Part shown: in pieces, positions 1 to 9,582 of the stretch
Numbering within the stretch: position 1 is the first letter of the stretch
How the letters are laid out: each line of letters begins with the position of its first letter
NCBI RefSeq assembly: GCF_000406965.1
Contig: NZ_KE136357.1
Coordinates: 1,016,853-1,080,852 of the forward strand
Direction of reading: 5' to 3'
Length of the DNA stretch: 64,000 nt
DNA from: Enterococcus avium ATCC 14025
Lineage (GTDB): Bacteria > Bacillota > Bacilli > Lactobacillales > Enterococcaceae
The notes under the pieces: model-generated
What the model saw: only the letters and a program-made list of their open reading frames with translations
What the model was told of the DNA's origin: nothing
Database searches by the model: none
Position numbers and translations under genes: made by a program

Positions 1-34
1 AAAAAATATGCGGCGCACAGAACGCGCCGCATAT
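1..34 (-). terminator. Intrinsic terminator of the gadB operon
   Basis: A perfect 11-bp stem (ATATGCGGCGC at 6-16 with GCGCCGCATAT at 24-34) and a 7-nt loop are followed, on the minus strand, by a run of U at 1-6. It lies just past the last minus-strand gene, so it should end the gadB/DsrE transcript. Confidence 0.85.
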
Positions 35-103
35 CAGACTAAGTTTTATTCAAATTTGTCTTCACCAACACGATTTGACGAAGAGCCCGTTTTGATCGAT
101 AAT

Positions 104-421
104 TTAACACTTAATATAAGAATACCCACGCTCCTGCAACTCTACTAAACCAATCACTCCAGATTCAATGATCTCCACTTGCTCGTGCATTTGTTTTGAA
201 CGGACATGGAATGTGCGCATCGAATGATGACAGGCTTGATAAGTGATATTCGGATACTCCTTCATAAACTTGATCACTCGCGGCAGTAAATATCCTTGAA
301 TCGCTTCACCATTCATCAATAGTACGATATCCGCATCTGGCTCTGACAACAGGATATGCTCGATATCATGACGGGCCTCTCTAATCATTCCCAACTCATC
401 AACATGAAAAACGACTTTCAT
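104..421 (-). CDS. DsrE-like family protein
   Basis: A 105-residue protein with the alternating strand-helix pattern of the DsrE/DsrF-like fold (MKVVFHVDELG at the start, then IVLLMNGEAIQGYL). Members are small intracellular proteins linked to sulfur transfer; the usual conserved cysteine is not at a position I can assign with certainty (C64 and C105 are present). A GGAGGCG ribosome binding site precedes the ATG. It sits 23 bp downstream of gadB on the same strand and shares its terminator, so the two are probably co-transcribed. A link between this protein and glutamate decarboxylation is not known to me. Confidence 0.7.
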   Translation of the reverse strand: MKVVFHVDELGMIREARHDIEHILLSEPDADIVLLMNGEAIQGYLLPRVIKFMKEYPNITYQACHHSMRTFHVRSKQMHEQVEIIESGVIGLVELQERGYSYIKC

Positions 422-444
422 TTGTAACGCCTCCTCTGATTCAA

Positions 445-1845
445 TTAATGGGTAAATCCATAATTTTTTATTTCAGTCTCTTCATGAAAAACTAAGTGAC
501 TATTTTCCAATTCTTTGATCGCTTCCTTCAGATCTTCAATAAAATCATAAGCCATATTCATCCCAAAATCACTGCGCACCACAATTCGTTGAATAACTTG
601 ATACTCCAAATTTTTAGGTAGCGGATAAGAAGGAACCTGCCACCCCTTCATTAATAACCGATCGGATAAATCATAAAGCGTCCACCTGCGCGCTTCATCT
701 TTTGCCAATTTATAACAGACTAGCGGCAATTGACTACCATCATTGATGATCTCAAAATGTCGTGAACGTTCGATTTCTTTCGCTAAGTAAACTGCTACAT
801 CATGCGTTCGTTGATGTATGCTCTGATAACCATCAAAACCAAAACGTACGAAATTGTAATACTGACCGATCATTTGAGCTGCACTGTGAGAAAAATTGAT
901 AGCCATCGTTGGCATTTCTCCACCTAGATAACTGACTTTAAAAACCAACTCCTCCGGCAAATATTTTTCATCTCGCCAAACGATCCAGCCAACGCCAGGA
1001 TAGACCAGGCCGTATTTGTGTCCGGAAGTGTTGATAGAAATCACGTTTTTTAACTGAAAATCCCATTCTAGCTCTGGTTCGACAAATGGCGCATATAGCC
1101 CACCTGAAGCTGCATCCACATGGATATAAACTTTGTGTTGCGTTTGCTGATTATATTCTTCAACTAATTGATCTAATTTTTTGATATCATCATATTGTCC
1201 TGTGTAGGTAATTCCTAAAATACCCACAATTCCAATCGTATATTCATCTACAGCTTCCAACGCCTTTTCAACGTCCAATGACAAGTGGTCCTCTGACATT
1301 GGAATTTCTCGCAGCTCAATATCCCAATAGACGCAAAATTTTTCCCAACAAACTTGGTAGCCTGAAGAAATAATCAGATTGGGTTTCTTCGCTTGGATAT
1401 TCACCCCAAGTTTCTCTGCTCGCTTGCGCCAAGCAAATTTCATCGCCATACCGCCTAACATACAGGCTTCTGATGAGCCAATCGTAGAAGTACCGATGTA
1501 TTTTTCTGGTCCTCGCGCATGCCACAAATCAGCAATAATGTTTACACAACGATTTTCCATTTCTGCGGTCCGAGGATACTCCGATTTATCAATCATGTTT
1601 TTATCCAGTGTCTCACTCATTAATTTGACTGCTTCTGGCTCCATAAAGGTTTGGCAGAAGGTTGCTAGGTTCAAACGAGAATTTCCTTCATCTAATAGAT
1701 CATCCTTGATCATTTGGTATGCAATTCGCGGCTCAATTGATTTTTCACCTAACTGATAAGAAGGCAATAATTCATCTTCATTCACTGAACCAAAAATCGG
1801 TTCCAAGTAACTTGCCTCGCGTCGATCTTTCTTTCCATAAAGCAT
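445..1845 (-). CDS. gadB: Glutamate decarboxylase
   Basis: A 466-residue PLP enzyme converting glutamate to GABA and CO2, consuming a cytoplasmic proton and so supporting acid resistance. The pyridoxal lysine is K277 in SINTSGHKYG, preceded by the HVDAASGG cofactor-binding motif near residue 242; both match the GAD group II family, and length equals E. coli GadB (466). The ATG has a GAGGAG-type site. No glutamate/GABA antiporter gene (gadC) adjoins it, which is unusual for a Gram-positive acid-resistance locus; the antiporter may lie elsewhere. A cre-like site lies upstream. Confidence 0.93.
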   Translation of the reverse strand: MLYGKKDRREASYLEPIFGSVNEDELLPSYQLGEKSIEPRIAYQMIKDDLLDEGNSRLNLATFCQTFMEPEAVKLMSETLDKNMIDKSEYPRTAEMENRCVNIIADLWHARGPEKYIGTSTIGSSEACMLGGMAMKFAWRKRAEKLGVNIQAKKPNLIISSGYQVCWEKFCVYWDIELREIPMSEDHLSLDVEKALEAVDEYTIGIVGILGITYTGQYDDIKKLDQLVEEYNQQTQHKVYIHVDAASGGLYAPFVEPELEWDFQLKNVISINTSGHKYGLVYPGVGWIVWRDEKYLPEELVFKVSYLGGEMPTMAINFSHSAAQMIGQYYNFVRFGFDGYQSIHQRTHDVAVYLAKEIERSRHFEIINDGSQLPLVCYKLAKDEARRWTLYDLSDRLLMKGWQVPSYPLPKNLEYQVIQRIVVRSDFGMNMAYDFIEDLKEAIKELENSHLVFHEETEIKNYGFTH

Positions 1846-1922
1846 TCGACTACATCTCCTCTATTTATAAATAATGCGCGTTCCATTCCGATTGAAAAAA
1901 CTTTTTACTACTTTAAGAGTAG

Positions 1923-1936
1923 CTGAAAGCGCTAAA
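1923..1936. promoter_or_regulatory. cre-like CcpA site upstream of gadB
   Basis: TGAAAGCGCTAAAA resembles the catabolite response element consensus (TGNAANCGNWNNCW) with a mismatch near the 3' end. It lies in the 267-bp divergent region between gadB and the Na/Pi cotransporter, so it could give carbon control of either gene. Motif match only. Confidence 0.4.
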
Positions 1937-2112
1937 AATTTCAAAAGAATTCCATCCATTTAACTGCTTCATCTAGTATTTATTTCAATTCCGACAAAAT
2001 AAATCGGTTTTTTCAAAAAAAATAGCGCTTTTTTAAATAAAAGACTTTCTTTTTACTTGTGAATCTATTATTTTGGTAGTAGCATGCAAAAAAAATTAGC
2101 GGAGGACGCATT

Positions 2113-3882
2113 ATGTCTTATCAAGAAATGCTTTTCACCTTCTTAGGTGGACTAGGAATTTTCCTTTTCGGGATCAAATATTTAGGGGATGGTTTACAAA
2201 AAGCTGCCGGAAACCGACTAAGAGAAATTCTAAATCGCTTCACTTCAACCCCTTTTCGCGCTGTATTGGCCGGAATCATTGTGACGGGCTTGATCCAAAG
2301 CAGCTCAGGTACCACTGTCTTAGCCGTTGGACTGGTTAGCGCTGGCTTCATGACCTTACGACAGGCTATCGGAGTTATCATGGGGGCGAACGTAGGGACG
2401 ACTGTCACCGCTTTTATTATTGGATTTAATTTAAGTGCATACGCGCTGCCGATCATTGGCGCGGGGGCGATTTTGCTCTTTTTCTCGAAACGAACCTCTT
2501 TACAATCAATTGGGCAGATCTTATTCGGATTTGGTGCTCTTTTTTATGGTTTAAAATTAATGGGAACTGCTATGGACCCACTAAAAGATTTGCCGCAATT
2601 TAATCAATTAATGCTTAGTGTTGCTGATTATCCTGTCTTGGGTGTTGGTATCGGTACGCTCTTGACGATGGTTCTACAAAGCTCAAGTGCCACGATTGGT
2701 ATTTTACAACAATTGTACATGCAAGGCAGTGTCACGCTAACTGCTGCACTTCCAATCCTCTTTGGAGATAATATTGGAACGACTATTACAGCGATCATCG
2801 CCTGTCTTGGCGCCAGTGTTTCCGCAAAGAGAACCGCAGCCTCTCACGTGATTTTTAACCTTGTAGGTGCGATTATTTTTACCTTGCTACTGTCACCATT
2901 TACAAAACTGGTTATGTTATTCGCAAATTCATTGGGATTGAATCCTGCCATGCAGATAGCCTTCGCTCATGGGCTTTTTAATATGTCAAATTTAGCAATC
3001 CAATTCTGGTTCATCCCTCAAATTGAAATGCTGGTGAAAAAGATTGTCCCTGGTAGTGAGAAAAATTTAAATATTCGTTCTGTCACTTTAAGTGAACCAA
3101 TCATTCATACATCTTCAGTTATGGCGATTGAGCAAGCCAAAGGAGAAGTCATTCAAATGGGCCGCTACGTTCTTTCCTCAGTAAAGTCTGCGCGCAAATA
3201 CTATAACGATACAAAAGAAGAATGGCGCGATGATGTTTTACAATACGAAGATGCAATTAACCAATGCGATATTGAACTAACCGAATATTTAGTCAAAATC
3301 TCTGCGACTGTTCTTACACCCTTGGAAAGTCAAGAACAAGCAATGCTGCTGGAGTTCACTAAGGATTTCGAACGCATCGGGGATCATTCAATGAATATTA
3401 TACGCTACGTTGAGGAATCGATCGCTCTTGAGGAGAAACAACGAGCAAAAGATAAGCGGAATCGAACCAAATCCAATAGCAACCGTGAGACCTTCTTGCT
3501 TCACGATGAACATCTTGAATTGCTTTTTGATAAAGTGTTAAAAAATATACGCGATGCCCTGCAAGTCTTAGAAAATGACGATATCGAACTTGCACAAAAA
3601 ATGTTAGACCGTGAAGAAAATATCAATGAACTCGTAGAATTACTGCGTAAAAAATACATTCGTCTAATGACCAAGGGCGAAGGTCGTGCCGCAGATGGTG
3701 TTTTACTGATCGATATCAGCTCCAACCTTGAACGTTCCAGCGACCGCACACTACACATCGCGAAGTATTTCTTAGGAAATAAATACAACTTCAAATACGA
3801 TACATCAAACTTCCATTATGAAAAACCGGAAGGGGAAACTTCAGACGATTCCATTGGCGATAATGGTGAAGTATTAGATTAA
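2113..3882 (+). CDS. Na/Pi cotransporter family protein with PhoU-like C-terminus
   Basis: A 589-residue membrane protein of the NptA/YjbB family that imports (or exports) inorganic phosphate coupled to sodium. Residues 1-310 hold two inverted repeats with the family signature QSSS (GLIQSSSGTTV near residue 62 and VLQSSSATIG near residue 190), each followed by GANVGTT or GDNIGTT. Residues about 340-560 are helical and resemble PhoU domains (EFTKDFERIGDHSMNI and ISSNLERSSDRTLHI). An AGCGGAGG site precedes the ATG and a strong terminator follows. It is a single-gene transcript divergent from gadB. Confidence 0.9.
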   Translation: MSYQEMLFTFLGGLGIFLFGIKYLGDGLQKAAGNRLREILNRFTSTPFRAVLAGIIVTGLIQSSSGTTVLAVGLVSAGFMTLRQAIGVIMGANVGTTVTAFIIGFNLSAYALPIIGAGAILLFFSKRTSLQSIGQILFGFGALFYGLKLMGTAMDPLKDLPQFNQLMLSVADYPVLGVGIGTLLTMVLQSSSATIGILQQLYMQGSVTLTAALPILFGDNIGTTITAIIACLGASVSAKRTAASHVIFNLVGAIIFTLLLSPFTKLVMLFANSLGLNPAMQIAFAHGLFNMSNLAIQFWFIPQIEMLVKKIVPGSEKNLNIRSVTLSEPIIHTSSVMAIEQAKGEVIQMGRYVLSSVKSARKYYNDTKEEWRDDVLQYEDAINQCDIELTEYLVKISATVLTPLESQEQAMLLEFTKDFERIGDHSMNIIRYVEESIALEEKQRAKDKRNRTKSNSNRETFLLHDEHLELLFDKVLKNIRDALQVLENDDIELAQKMLDREENINELVELLRKKYIRLMTKGEGRAADGVLLIDISSNLERSSDRTLHIAKYFLGNKYNFKYDTSNFHYEKPEGETSDDSIGDNGEVLD

Positions 3883-3928
3883 AAACGCCGCCTACTTTTC
3901 TTTAAAGGAGAAGTAGGCAGCGTTTTTA
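3883..3928 (+). terminator. Intrinsic terminator after the Na/Pi cotransporter
   Basis: Inverted repeat AAAAACGC-CGCCTACTT / AAGTAGGC-AGCGTTTTT directly after the stop codon, ending in a T run. Confidence 0.9.
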
Positions 3929-4067
3929 CTTATCACATTGGTTCTAGTTTTTTTTCATCCATTTATTTCAACCTTTCACAATCGTAAGTCCATCACTGCT
4001 TTTGTAAGTATTTTAGCCTCTATTTCCTTGATATGATGAATACATCAAAGAAAGGGAGTTGGAATTT

Positions 4068-4325
4068 ATGGATACATTTACGATTGTTTTGTTGGGCTGG
4101 GGACTTTATTCAGTGATTAGCTACTTTGAAAAACGCGGTGAACGAGGTAAAGCGATCCTTTCAACTATGCTAATCAGTTTCGTCATTGTTTTAGGAAACT
4201 CGTTTGGTAATTTTTCTGGTATATCGCAACTAGGGTTACCAAAACTAATAGTAACAGTTGGAGTGAGCGTACTAATTCTTTCATTCTTCATTTTCTTACC
4301 CGTACTTTTTAAAGCAAAAAGATAA
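4068..4325 (+). CDS. Small membrane protein, unknown function
   Basis: An 85-residue protein with three predicted membrane segments (about residues 3-18, 33-50 and 60-80) and a charged loop EKRGERGK after the first. I chose the ATG at 4068 because the AGGGAG site at 4053-4058 is 9 nt away; an in-frame TTG at 4059 would touch the site. No family recognised. It is flanked by terminators on both sides and appears monocistronic. Confidence 0.6.
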   Translation: MDTFTIVLLGWGLYSVISYFEKRGERGKAILSTMLISFVIVLGNSFGNFSGISQLGLPKLIVTVGVSVLILSFFIFLPVLFKAKR

Positions 4326-4369
4326 AACTAGGACAAAGATTCGCGAATGAATCTTTGTCCTAGTTTTTT
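4324..4369. terminator. Bidirectional terminator
   Basis: A 16-bp near-perfect stem (ACTAGGACAAAGATTC with its complement) flanked by AAAA and TTTTTT serves both the small membrane gene and the convergent adenine deaminase gene. Confidence 0.9.
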
Positions 4370-6107
4370 ATGCTTCTACCGAGACCGGTACAATTTCGAA
4401 CTTCGTTACATCTACTAACCCAATGTCTGTAATTTTTAAATTAGGAATGACTGCTAGAGACATAAATCCTAATGTCATGATGGGATCAACGTTATTTGAA
4501 ACTCCTAATACTTCATGAGCTAGTCGATTAATTTCCGCTTCTTGCTGGGCTACTTCTTCACCAGTGAGATCGCTCATTAGTCCTGCGATCGGTAACGCCA
4601 TATTACCAATGATTTTTCCTGATTCAATCAGAACTACGCCGCCCTCTTGCTCTTTGAGGGCTTGAACGGCTGCCGCCATATCTTCGTCGTTCGTTCCAGT
4701 TACAATCAAATTATGAGAATCATGGGCAATTGATAGACCAATCGCACCTTTTTTCACACCATACCCCTTCAATAATCCCACAAAAGCATTGCCTGTATTA
4801 TGATGGCGTTCAATAACCGCGATTTTTGTAACATCTTGCTTTGGATCAAAAACAAACTGACCCTGGTCATCTCTTTTCACAGAAACAATGGCTTCATTAG
4901 TTAAAGCTTCTTGCGGAATCACTTCAATCGCCCGTGCTTTATCGCTAGTTAGGTTCAACTTCAATTGTTCCTTTTGAAATTTATCGATATGAACACTTGA
5001 TTGCACCTTTTCTGTTGAAATTCGTTTCACAGTTGGTAGATAGGTACCTTTTTCAGCAACTAACTTCCCTTTAATATAGGTCGCTTCAATTTCTGGCTGA
5101 GCCAAATCAGAAAAGATAACTAAATCCGCCCTTAAGCCTGGTGCGATGGCTCCGCGATCTGTTAATTGGCAGCATTGAGCCGCATTGATGGTCGCCATTT
5201 GGATTGCTCTCAAAGGTGAAACACCTTCTTCAATACAAATTCTAATGCTATTGTCCAAGTGTCCTTTTTCTAGTATCGTTTTCGCTTGCAGATCATCTGC
5301 TGATAAGACACAACGCTGATAATTATTATCCGTTACTCCGTTTAATAGCGTCCGTAAATTTTGCGTAACTGATCCTTCTCGTAAGAAGACGTACATTCCA
5401 CGAGCAATCCGATCCTTAAGTTCCTCCACTGTAGAGCATTCATGATCATTGGCGATACCCGCCGCAGCATAAGCATTTAATTCTTCATTAAAAACCATCG
5501 GCGAGTGTCCATCTATTCGCAATCCTCGTTCTTTTGCGGCTAATAGTTTATCCAGAACCTCATCTTGAGCGTGGATCACTCCGGGAAAATTCATGAACTC
5601 CGCTAATCCATCTACCTGTTTTTTTTCAAAGGAAGAGATCATATCTGCCGCTTCTATTACAGCACCAGCATTTTCCATATTCGTAGCCGGTACACATGAA
5701 GGCATCATGTAGCGTATATCCAGCGCCGTTTCCTTTGCGGCCTCTATCATATAATCCAATCCTGACAGGCCAAGAACATTAACAATCTCATGTGGATCCG
5801 CTAGCACCGTTGTCGTTCCGTGAGGGACCAGCAAGCGACTAAATTCCTCAGGTGTCACGTAAGAGGACTCCACGTGGATATGGGGATCAATAAACCCAGG
5901 CGCTACAATTTTTCCTTTAAGATCGATGGTTTCTTTACCCTGATACTCCCCATTGATCCCTGCGATCTTGCCATCAACGATCGCTAAATCGCCAGAAATC
6001 ATCTCTGCTTGATAGACATCGATCACGTTTGCATTTTTTAAAACTAAATCAGCCGGTTCACGACCTGCTGCTACATCGATCAATCGTTTTAACGCCTTTT
6101 TATCCAC
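4368..6107 (-). CDS. ade: Adenine deaminase
   Basis: A 579-residue metal-dependent amidohydrolase deaminating adenine to hypoxanthine for purine salvage. The N-terminal part carries the metal ligand motif GFIDPHIHVESS near residue 70 and DPHEIVNVLG near 105; the C-terminal domain with GNAFVGLLKGYG and SIAHDSHNLIVTG is characteristic of bacterial Ade (YerA family), whose length is about 580. The start is GTG at 6107, set by a GGGAGAG site. It is a single gene bounded by terminators. Confidence 0.93.
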   Translation of the reverse strand: MDKKALKRLIDVAAGREPADLVLKNANVIDVYQAEMISGDLAIVDGKIAGINGEYQGKETIDLKGKIVAPGFIDPHIHVESSYVTPEEFSRLLVPHGTTTVLADPHEIVNVLGLSGLDYMIEAAKETALDIRYMMPSCVPATNMENAGAVIEAADMISSFEKKQVDGLAEFMNFPGVIHAQDEVLDKLLAAKERGLRIDGHSPMVFNEELNAYAAAGIANDHECSTVEELKDRIARGMYVFLREGSVTQNLRTLLNGVTDNNYQRCVLSADDLQAKTILEKGHLDNSIRICIEEGVSPLRAIQMATINAAQCCQLTDRGAIAPGLRADLVIFSDLAQPEIEATYIKGKLVAEKGTYLPTVKRISTEKVQSSVHIDKFQKEQLKLNLTSDKARAIEVIPQEALTNEAIVSVKRDDQGQFVFDPKQDVTKIAVIERHHNTGNAFVGLLKGYGVKKGAIGLSIAHDSHNLIVTGTNDEDMAAAVQALKEQEGGVVLIESGKIIGNMALPIAGLMSDLTGEEVAQQEAEINRLAHEVLGVSNNVDPIMTLGFMSLAVIPNLKITDIGLVDVTKFEIVPVSVEA

Positions 6108-6283
6108 TTGCTTCTCTCCCTTTTGTAAATATTTTTTCTATTATATCAGGGTTGAGGATACGAATCACTAGCAAATGTGTTATTTTAAAAATAATTCTTA
6201 ATTGAGAAATTTCGTTTCTTTTATTTCTCTGTTTTTCACAAATATATCCATATTTCAGATATGCTTGCATCCCTACTTATAAT

Positions 6284-6321
6284 AAAAAGAAGCAATTCCC
6301 TTTTGAACGGAACCGCTTCTT
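6284..6321 (-). terminator. Intrinsic terminator of the ygc-type operon
   Basis: Imperfect stem (AAGAAGC-AATTCC with GGAACC-GCTTCTT) followed on the minus strand by TTTTTATT, downstream of the FGGY kinase stop. Confidence 0.75.
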
Positions 6322-6349
6322 CGTAAATTACACACTATATATCAAAAAA

Positions 6350-7795
6350 TTAGCCTTCTGGATGCAATACATGATAGGTTTTCTTCAACACTTCATCGGT
6401 GTAATCCGTCAAACTCTGATAAACCTCTTCATTTAACTGTTTATAGACCACCACATTGTCTGGGTTTGGAGTGAACACATCTTTTACTTTTACCATTTTT
6501 TCAACAGCTTCTTCATAGGTTTCATAGATTCCCAAGCCAACTGCGGCATTGATCGCAGCCCCAACGCTGGCGCTACCGTTCACCACATTTCGTTTGACCG
6601 GTAAATTGAAAACATCCGCAAAAATCTGCATCAGTAAATCACTATTTGAACCACCGCCAGTTACGATAACTTCGTCGATTGGATGGCCCATTTCGTCCGT
6701 CATGTTAGTCACATTATTTTTCATTGTGTAGGCAATACCTTCCAAGATCGAACGGTATAAATAACGATAGTCATGATGAGCGTTGAAGCCGATCATCACA
6801 CCGCGTTTGAATGGCTCCCAAGGATTCGCCAACCAATCCAATTTCGTCATCAATCCATCACTGCCCGCTGGGATATTGGCAGCCTGTTCATTCAAGTATT
6901 CCTCTTCACTGATCCCTTGATAATTCGAACGAATACTGATTTTCTCGCCTAAAAGATCTTTGAACCAAGAGACGGTCCACATCCCACGCCGAATACCATA
7001 GCCTTCATAAATATAGCGATTCGGCATTGAGGATAGGATGCCCCAATAATTGACCGCATCACTCGGAGGCATTTCTTTGCCCATCATCATGCTGCAAATA
7101 TATGTCCCTAGAGATACCAACGCGCTTGAATCCTGAATCAATCCAGCACCTAATGCCTCAACAGCCTTGTCACTGGTTGTCGCAAAAACTGGCACTCCTT
7201 CAGGCAAGCCTGTTTTCTCACTGGCTTCTTTTGTAATTGTTCCTAATTGATCTCCTGGGTTCACTGTTTCAAATAACATGTCTTCGGGAAGATTGTATTG
7301 TTTCAATACCTCTTCATCTGTCGACCAGTCCCATGTCTGATAATCAACGGGCCATTGCCCAAAGTTATTGCCGATATTATCTTTAAACTCACCCGTCAAA
7401 CGATGCGTGATGTATCCGCTCGTTGACGTCACGTATTGAACTTCAGGATTGTCATGGACATAAGGTGTAGACGTACGTTTGTCCATCCAGCTGATGACTG
7501 GCTGAGCTAATGTACCATCCTTTTTCAAAAGCACGCGGCAGCAGCGGATAAAACCTAAGCCGATTCCCACAATATTTTCTTTCCGAATACCAAATTCATC
7601 CATCGCTTTCATTGATGCACTGCATAACGCATCCCATAAATCATCACCAGGATGCTCCACAACCACATCATCACCTAAGTGCATCGGACGCAATACTTCT
7701 TTTCCTTCACCCACGATATTGCCTTCTAAATCAAAAATGACGATCTTGGCACTCTGGCTTCCACCATCAATACCGACGATATATTTCTTTTCCAT
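6350..7795 (-). CDS. FGGY-family carbohydrate kinase (YgcE-like)
   Basis: A 481-residue kinase with the ASKHA fold: phosphate-1 loop VGIDGGSQSAKIVIFD at residues 7-22, WMDKRTS near 107, ATTSDKAVEALGAG near 205, and the adenosine-binding EVIVTGGGSNSDLLMQ near 380. FGGY kinases phosphorylate sugars or polyols. Its neighbours (SDR dehydrogenase, EtfAB, FAD oxidase, GlpP-like regulator, MFS transporter) match E. coli ygcE, ygcW, ygcQ/ygcR, ygcU, ygcP and yqcE, so YgcE is my preferred relative over xylulokinase. The substrate is unknown. It is the last gene of the operon, 41 bp after the SDR gene. Confidence 0.85.
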   Translation of the reverse strand: MEKKYIVGIDGGSQSAKIVIFDLEGNIVGEGKEVLRPMHLGDDVVVEHPGDDLWDALCSASMKAMDEFGIRKENIVGIGLGFIRCCRVLLKKDGTLAQPVISWMDKRTSTPYVHDNPEVQYVTSTSGYITHRLTGEFKDNIGNNFGQWPVDYQTWDWSTDEEVLKQYNLPEDMLFETVNPGDQLGTITKEASEKTGLPEGVPVFATTSDKAVEALGAGLIQDSSALVSLGTYICSMMMGKEMPPSDAVNYWGILSSMPNRYIYEGYGIRRGMWTVSWFKDLLGEKISIRSNYQGISEEEYLNEQAANIPAGSDGLMTKLDWLANPWEPFKRGVMIGFNAHHDYRYLYRSILEGIAYTMKNNVTNMTDEMGHPIDEVIVTGGGSNSDLLMQIFADVFNLPVKRNVVNGSASVGAAINAAVGLGIYETYEEAVEKMVKVKDVFTPNPDNVVVYKQLNEEVYQSLTDYTDEVLKKTYHVLHPEG

Positions 7796-7836
7796 AGTCT
7801 CTCCTTTTTGATTTTTTCTTCTATTATATAGATAAA

Positions 7837-8613
7837 CTATCGTACTAAGAATCCACCATCGACAGCCAAGATATGTCCGTTAACGAAATGTGAGGCTTCC
7901 GAAGCCAAGAAGGCTGTGGCACCCATCAGATCTGCAACATCTCCCCAACGTCCTTCTGGTGTGTGATCCACGATCCATTTGCTGCGTTCTGGGTCTTCGA
8001 TCGACGCTTTTGCCGCATGGGTCTTGAAATACCCCGGTGCGATACCGTTTACTTGAATATTGTATTGAGCCAATTCATCACAGTAAGCTTTGGTCAAACC
8101 AGCTAAACCATGTTTAGAAGCTGCATATGCTGGCGCCCACTGTCCTCCTAAAAACGAGAACATAGAACAGATATTGATGATTTTTCCGCTCTTTTGAGGA
8201 ATCATTACTTTCGCTACTTCATGACTCATGTCAAAAGCGGCTGTCAAATTGATACTAATGGTTGGGTCCCATTTGTCACGACCATAGCTCACTACATCAT
8301 CACATGGGCAAATGCCGGCACAGTTTACTAAAATATCCACCGAACCAAATTCAGCTACACATTTTTCGACGACTTCTTGGCATACGCCGTCTTTGGTAAT
8401 ATCCGCTTCCATATATGCCGTTTTCGCGCCACGTTCAGCTAAGATCGCATTGAATTCTGGATCATCTGGCATGATTGACGGCATAAAGATATTTGCGCCT
8501 GCTTCTGCCAATGCCAATGAGAATGCTTGCCCTAGTCCAGTATTCCCTCCAGTTACGATTGCATTTTTCCCCTTGATATGAAACATGTCCATCTTAAAGT
8601 CTTTGATTTCCAT
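7837..8613 (-). CDS. SDR-family dehydrogenase (KduD/YgcW-like)
   Basis: A 258-residue short-chain dehydrogenase with NAD(P)-binding TGGNTGLGQAF near residue 22, NCAGICP near 98, catalytic Ser in ICSMFSFLGG near 150 and the YAASKHG Tyr-Lys pair near 162. The best family match is 2-deoxy-D-gluconate/2-dehydro-3-deoxy-gluconate dehydrogenase (KduD); E. coli YgcW belongs to the same group. It probably oxidises or reduces a polyol or sugar-acid intermediate before or after phosphorylation by the adjacent kinase. A closely similar second copy lies at 16542-17318 in this locus. Confidence 0.88.
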   Translation of the reverse strand: MEIKDFKMDMFHIKGKNAIVTGGNTGLGQAFSLALAEAGANIFMPSIMPDDPEFNAILAERGAKTAYMEADITKDGVCQEVVEKCVAEFGSVDILVNCAGICPCDDVVSYGRDKWDPTISINLTAAFDMSHEVAKVMIPQKSGKIINICSMFSFLGGQWAPAYAASKHGLAGLTKAYCDELAQYNIQVNGIAPGYFKTHAAKASIEDPERSKWIVDHTPEGRWGDVADLMGATAFLASEASHFVNGHILAVDGGFLVR

Positions 8614-8655
8614 TTGTTTACCTTCTTTTCCTTTTATTTTTTTACCCGATTGGGA

Positions 8656-9582
8656 TTATTCCTTAAGTTTGGTACTTAGTTTCCTTGCAAATTCCGCCGC
8701 ATCGCCATGAACGACGAGGCTGGCTAAATAATTCATTGGTGCCCCAAGATCCGTATTCACCGAAATAATCTCTTTTACATTTTTTAACCCTTCAATATGC
8801 TGAGTTGATCCATAAATCCCTAAAGCGATATAGAGTTCCGGACTGACAGTCTTGCCCGATTGTCCCACTTGGATTTCCCGCGGGGCTTTTTTACGATCCA
8901 CAAGCTGTTTCGATACGGCGACAACGCCGGTCAATTCCTTCGCTAAATCCTGCAATTGTTCGATCGGCTGGGTAAAACCGCCGCCCGCTGAAACAATCAC
9001 GTCAGCCTCGCGAATATCTGTTGCCGTCTGTTCACTCTCTATAATTTCAAGCACTTCGATTGATGACGCTTTCAAATCTGTCGGTATAAATTTGACGATC
9101 TCTGGTTCTGTACTCAAGTCTTCTGTGTGAAAAACATTCGGATGGACACTAGCCATGATCGGTGAGGATTCACAGACGATACTTGCCATGATATTGCCTG
9201 AAAAAGCTGGCCGGATCAATTTCTTCCCACGTTTGTCGACATCGATATCGGTAATATCAGCCACTAATCCTACCTCAAGCCGCATCGCCAAACGTGGTGC
9301 TACCATTCGTCCAAAATCCGTTGCGAGAATAATAATGCTGTCAAATTGATATTCTTCATGGACTTGCTGAATAATATCCGTCAATACGCGACTATCCTTC
9401 ATTTGGATAGCTGGTGCCTCAACGCTGATCACCGCATCAAGCCCCTTAACTTTTTCAGACAAATTGATTCCTAAACCATAAATATAGGCTTCTTCATTGC
9501 CGGCCAAACGTCTCACTACATCAATCAAGTCCAATGAGTAGTTTATATTTTCATTATCAATCAAAATGAGTCCTTTAAACAT
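8656..9582 (-). CDS. etfA: Electron transfer flavoprotein alpha subunit (YgcQ-like)
   Basis: A 308-residue EtfA. The C-terminal FAD domain has the expected VGQSGKTVSPELYIA, GIYGSTQHIEG and NTDLGAPM motifs (about residues 210-290). I chose the ATG at 9582 with an AAGGGG site; it overlaps the etfB stop as TAATG, indicating translational coupling. EtfA with EtfB accepts electrons from a partner flavoenzyme, here most likely the FAD oxidase encoded just upstream. Whether the pair bifurcates electrons to ferredoxin and NAD cannot be told from the sequence by eye. Confidence 0.9.
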   Translation of the reverse strand: MFKGLILIDNENINYSLDLIDVVRRLAGNEEAYIYGLGINLSEKVKGLDAVISVEAPAIQMKDSRVLTDIIQQVHEEYQFDSIIILATDFGRMVAPRLAMRLEVGLVADITDIDVDKRGKKLIRPAFSGNIMASIVCESSPIMASVHPNVFHTEDLSTEPEIVKFIPTDLKASSIEVLEIIESEQTATDIREADVIVSAGGGFTQPIEQLQDLAKELTGVVAVSKQLVDRKKAPREIQVGQSGKTVSPELYIALGIYGSTQHIEGLKNVKEIISVNTDLGAPMNYLASLVVHGDAAEFARKLSTKLKE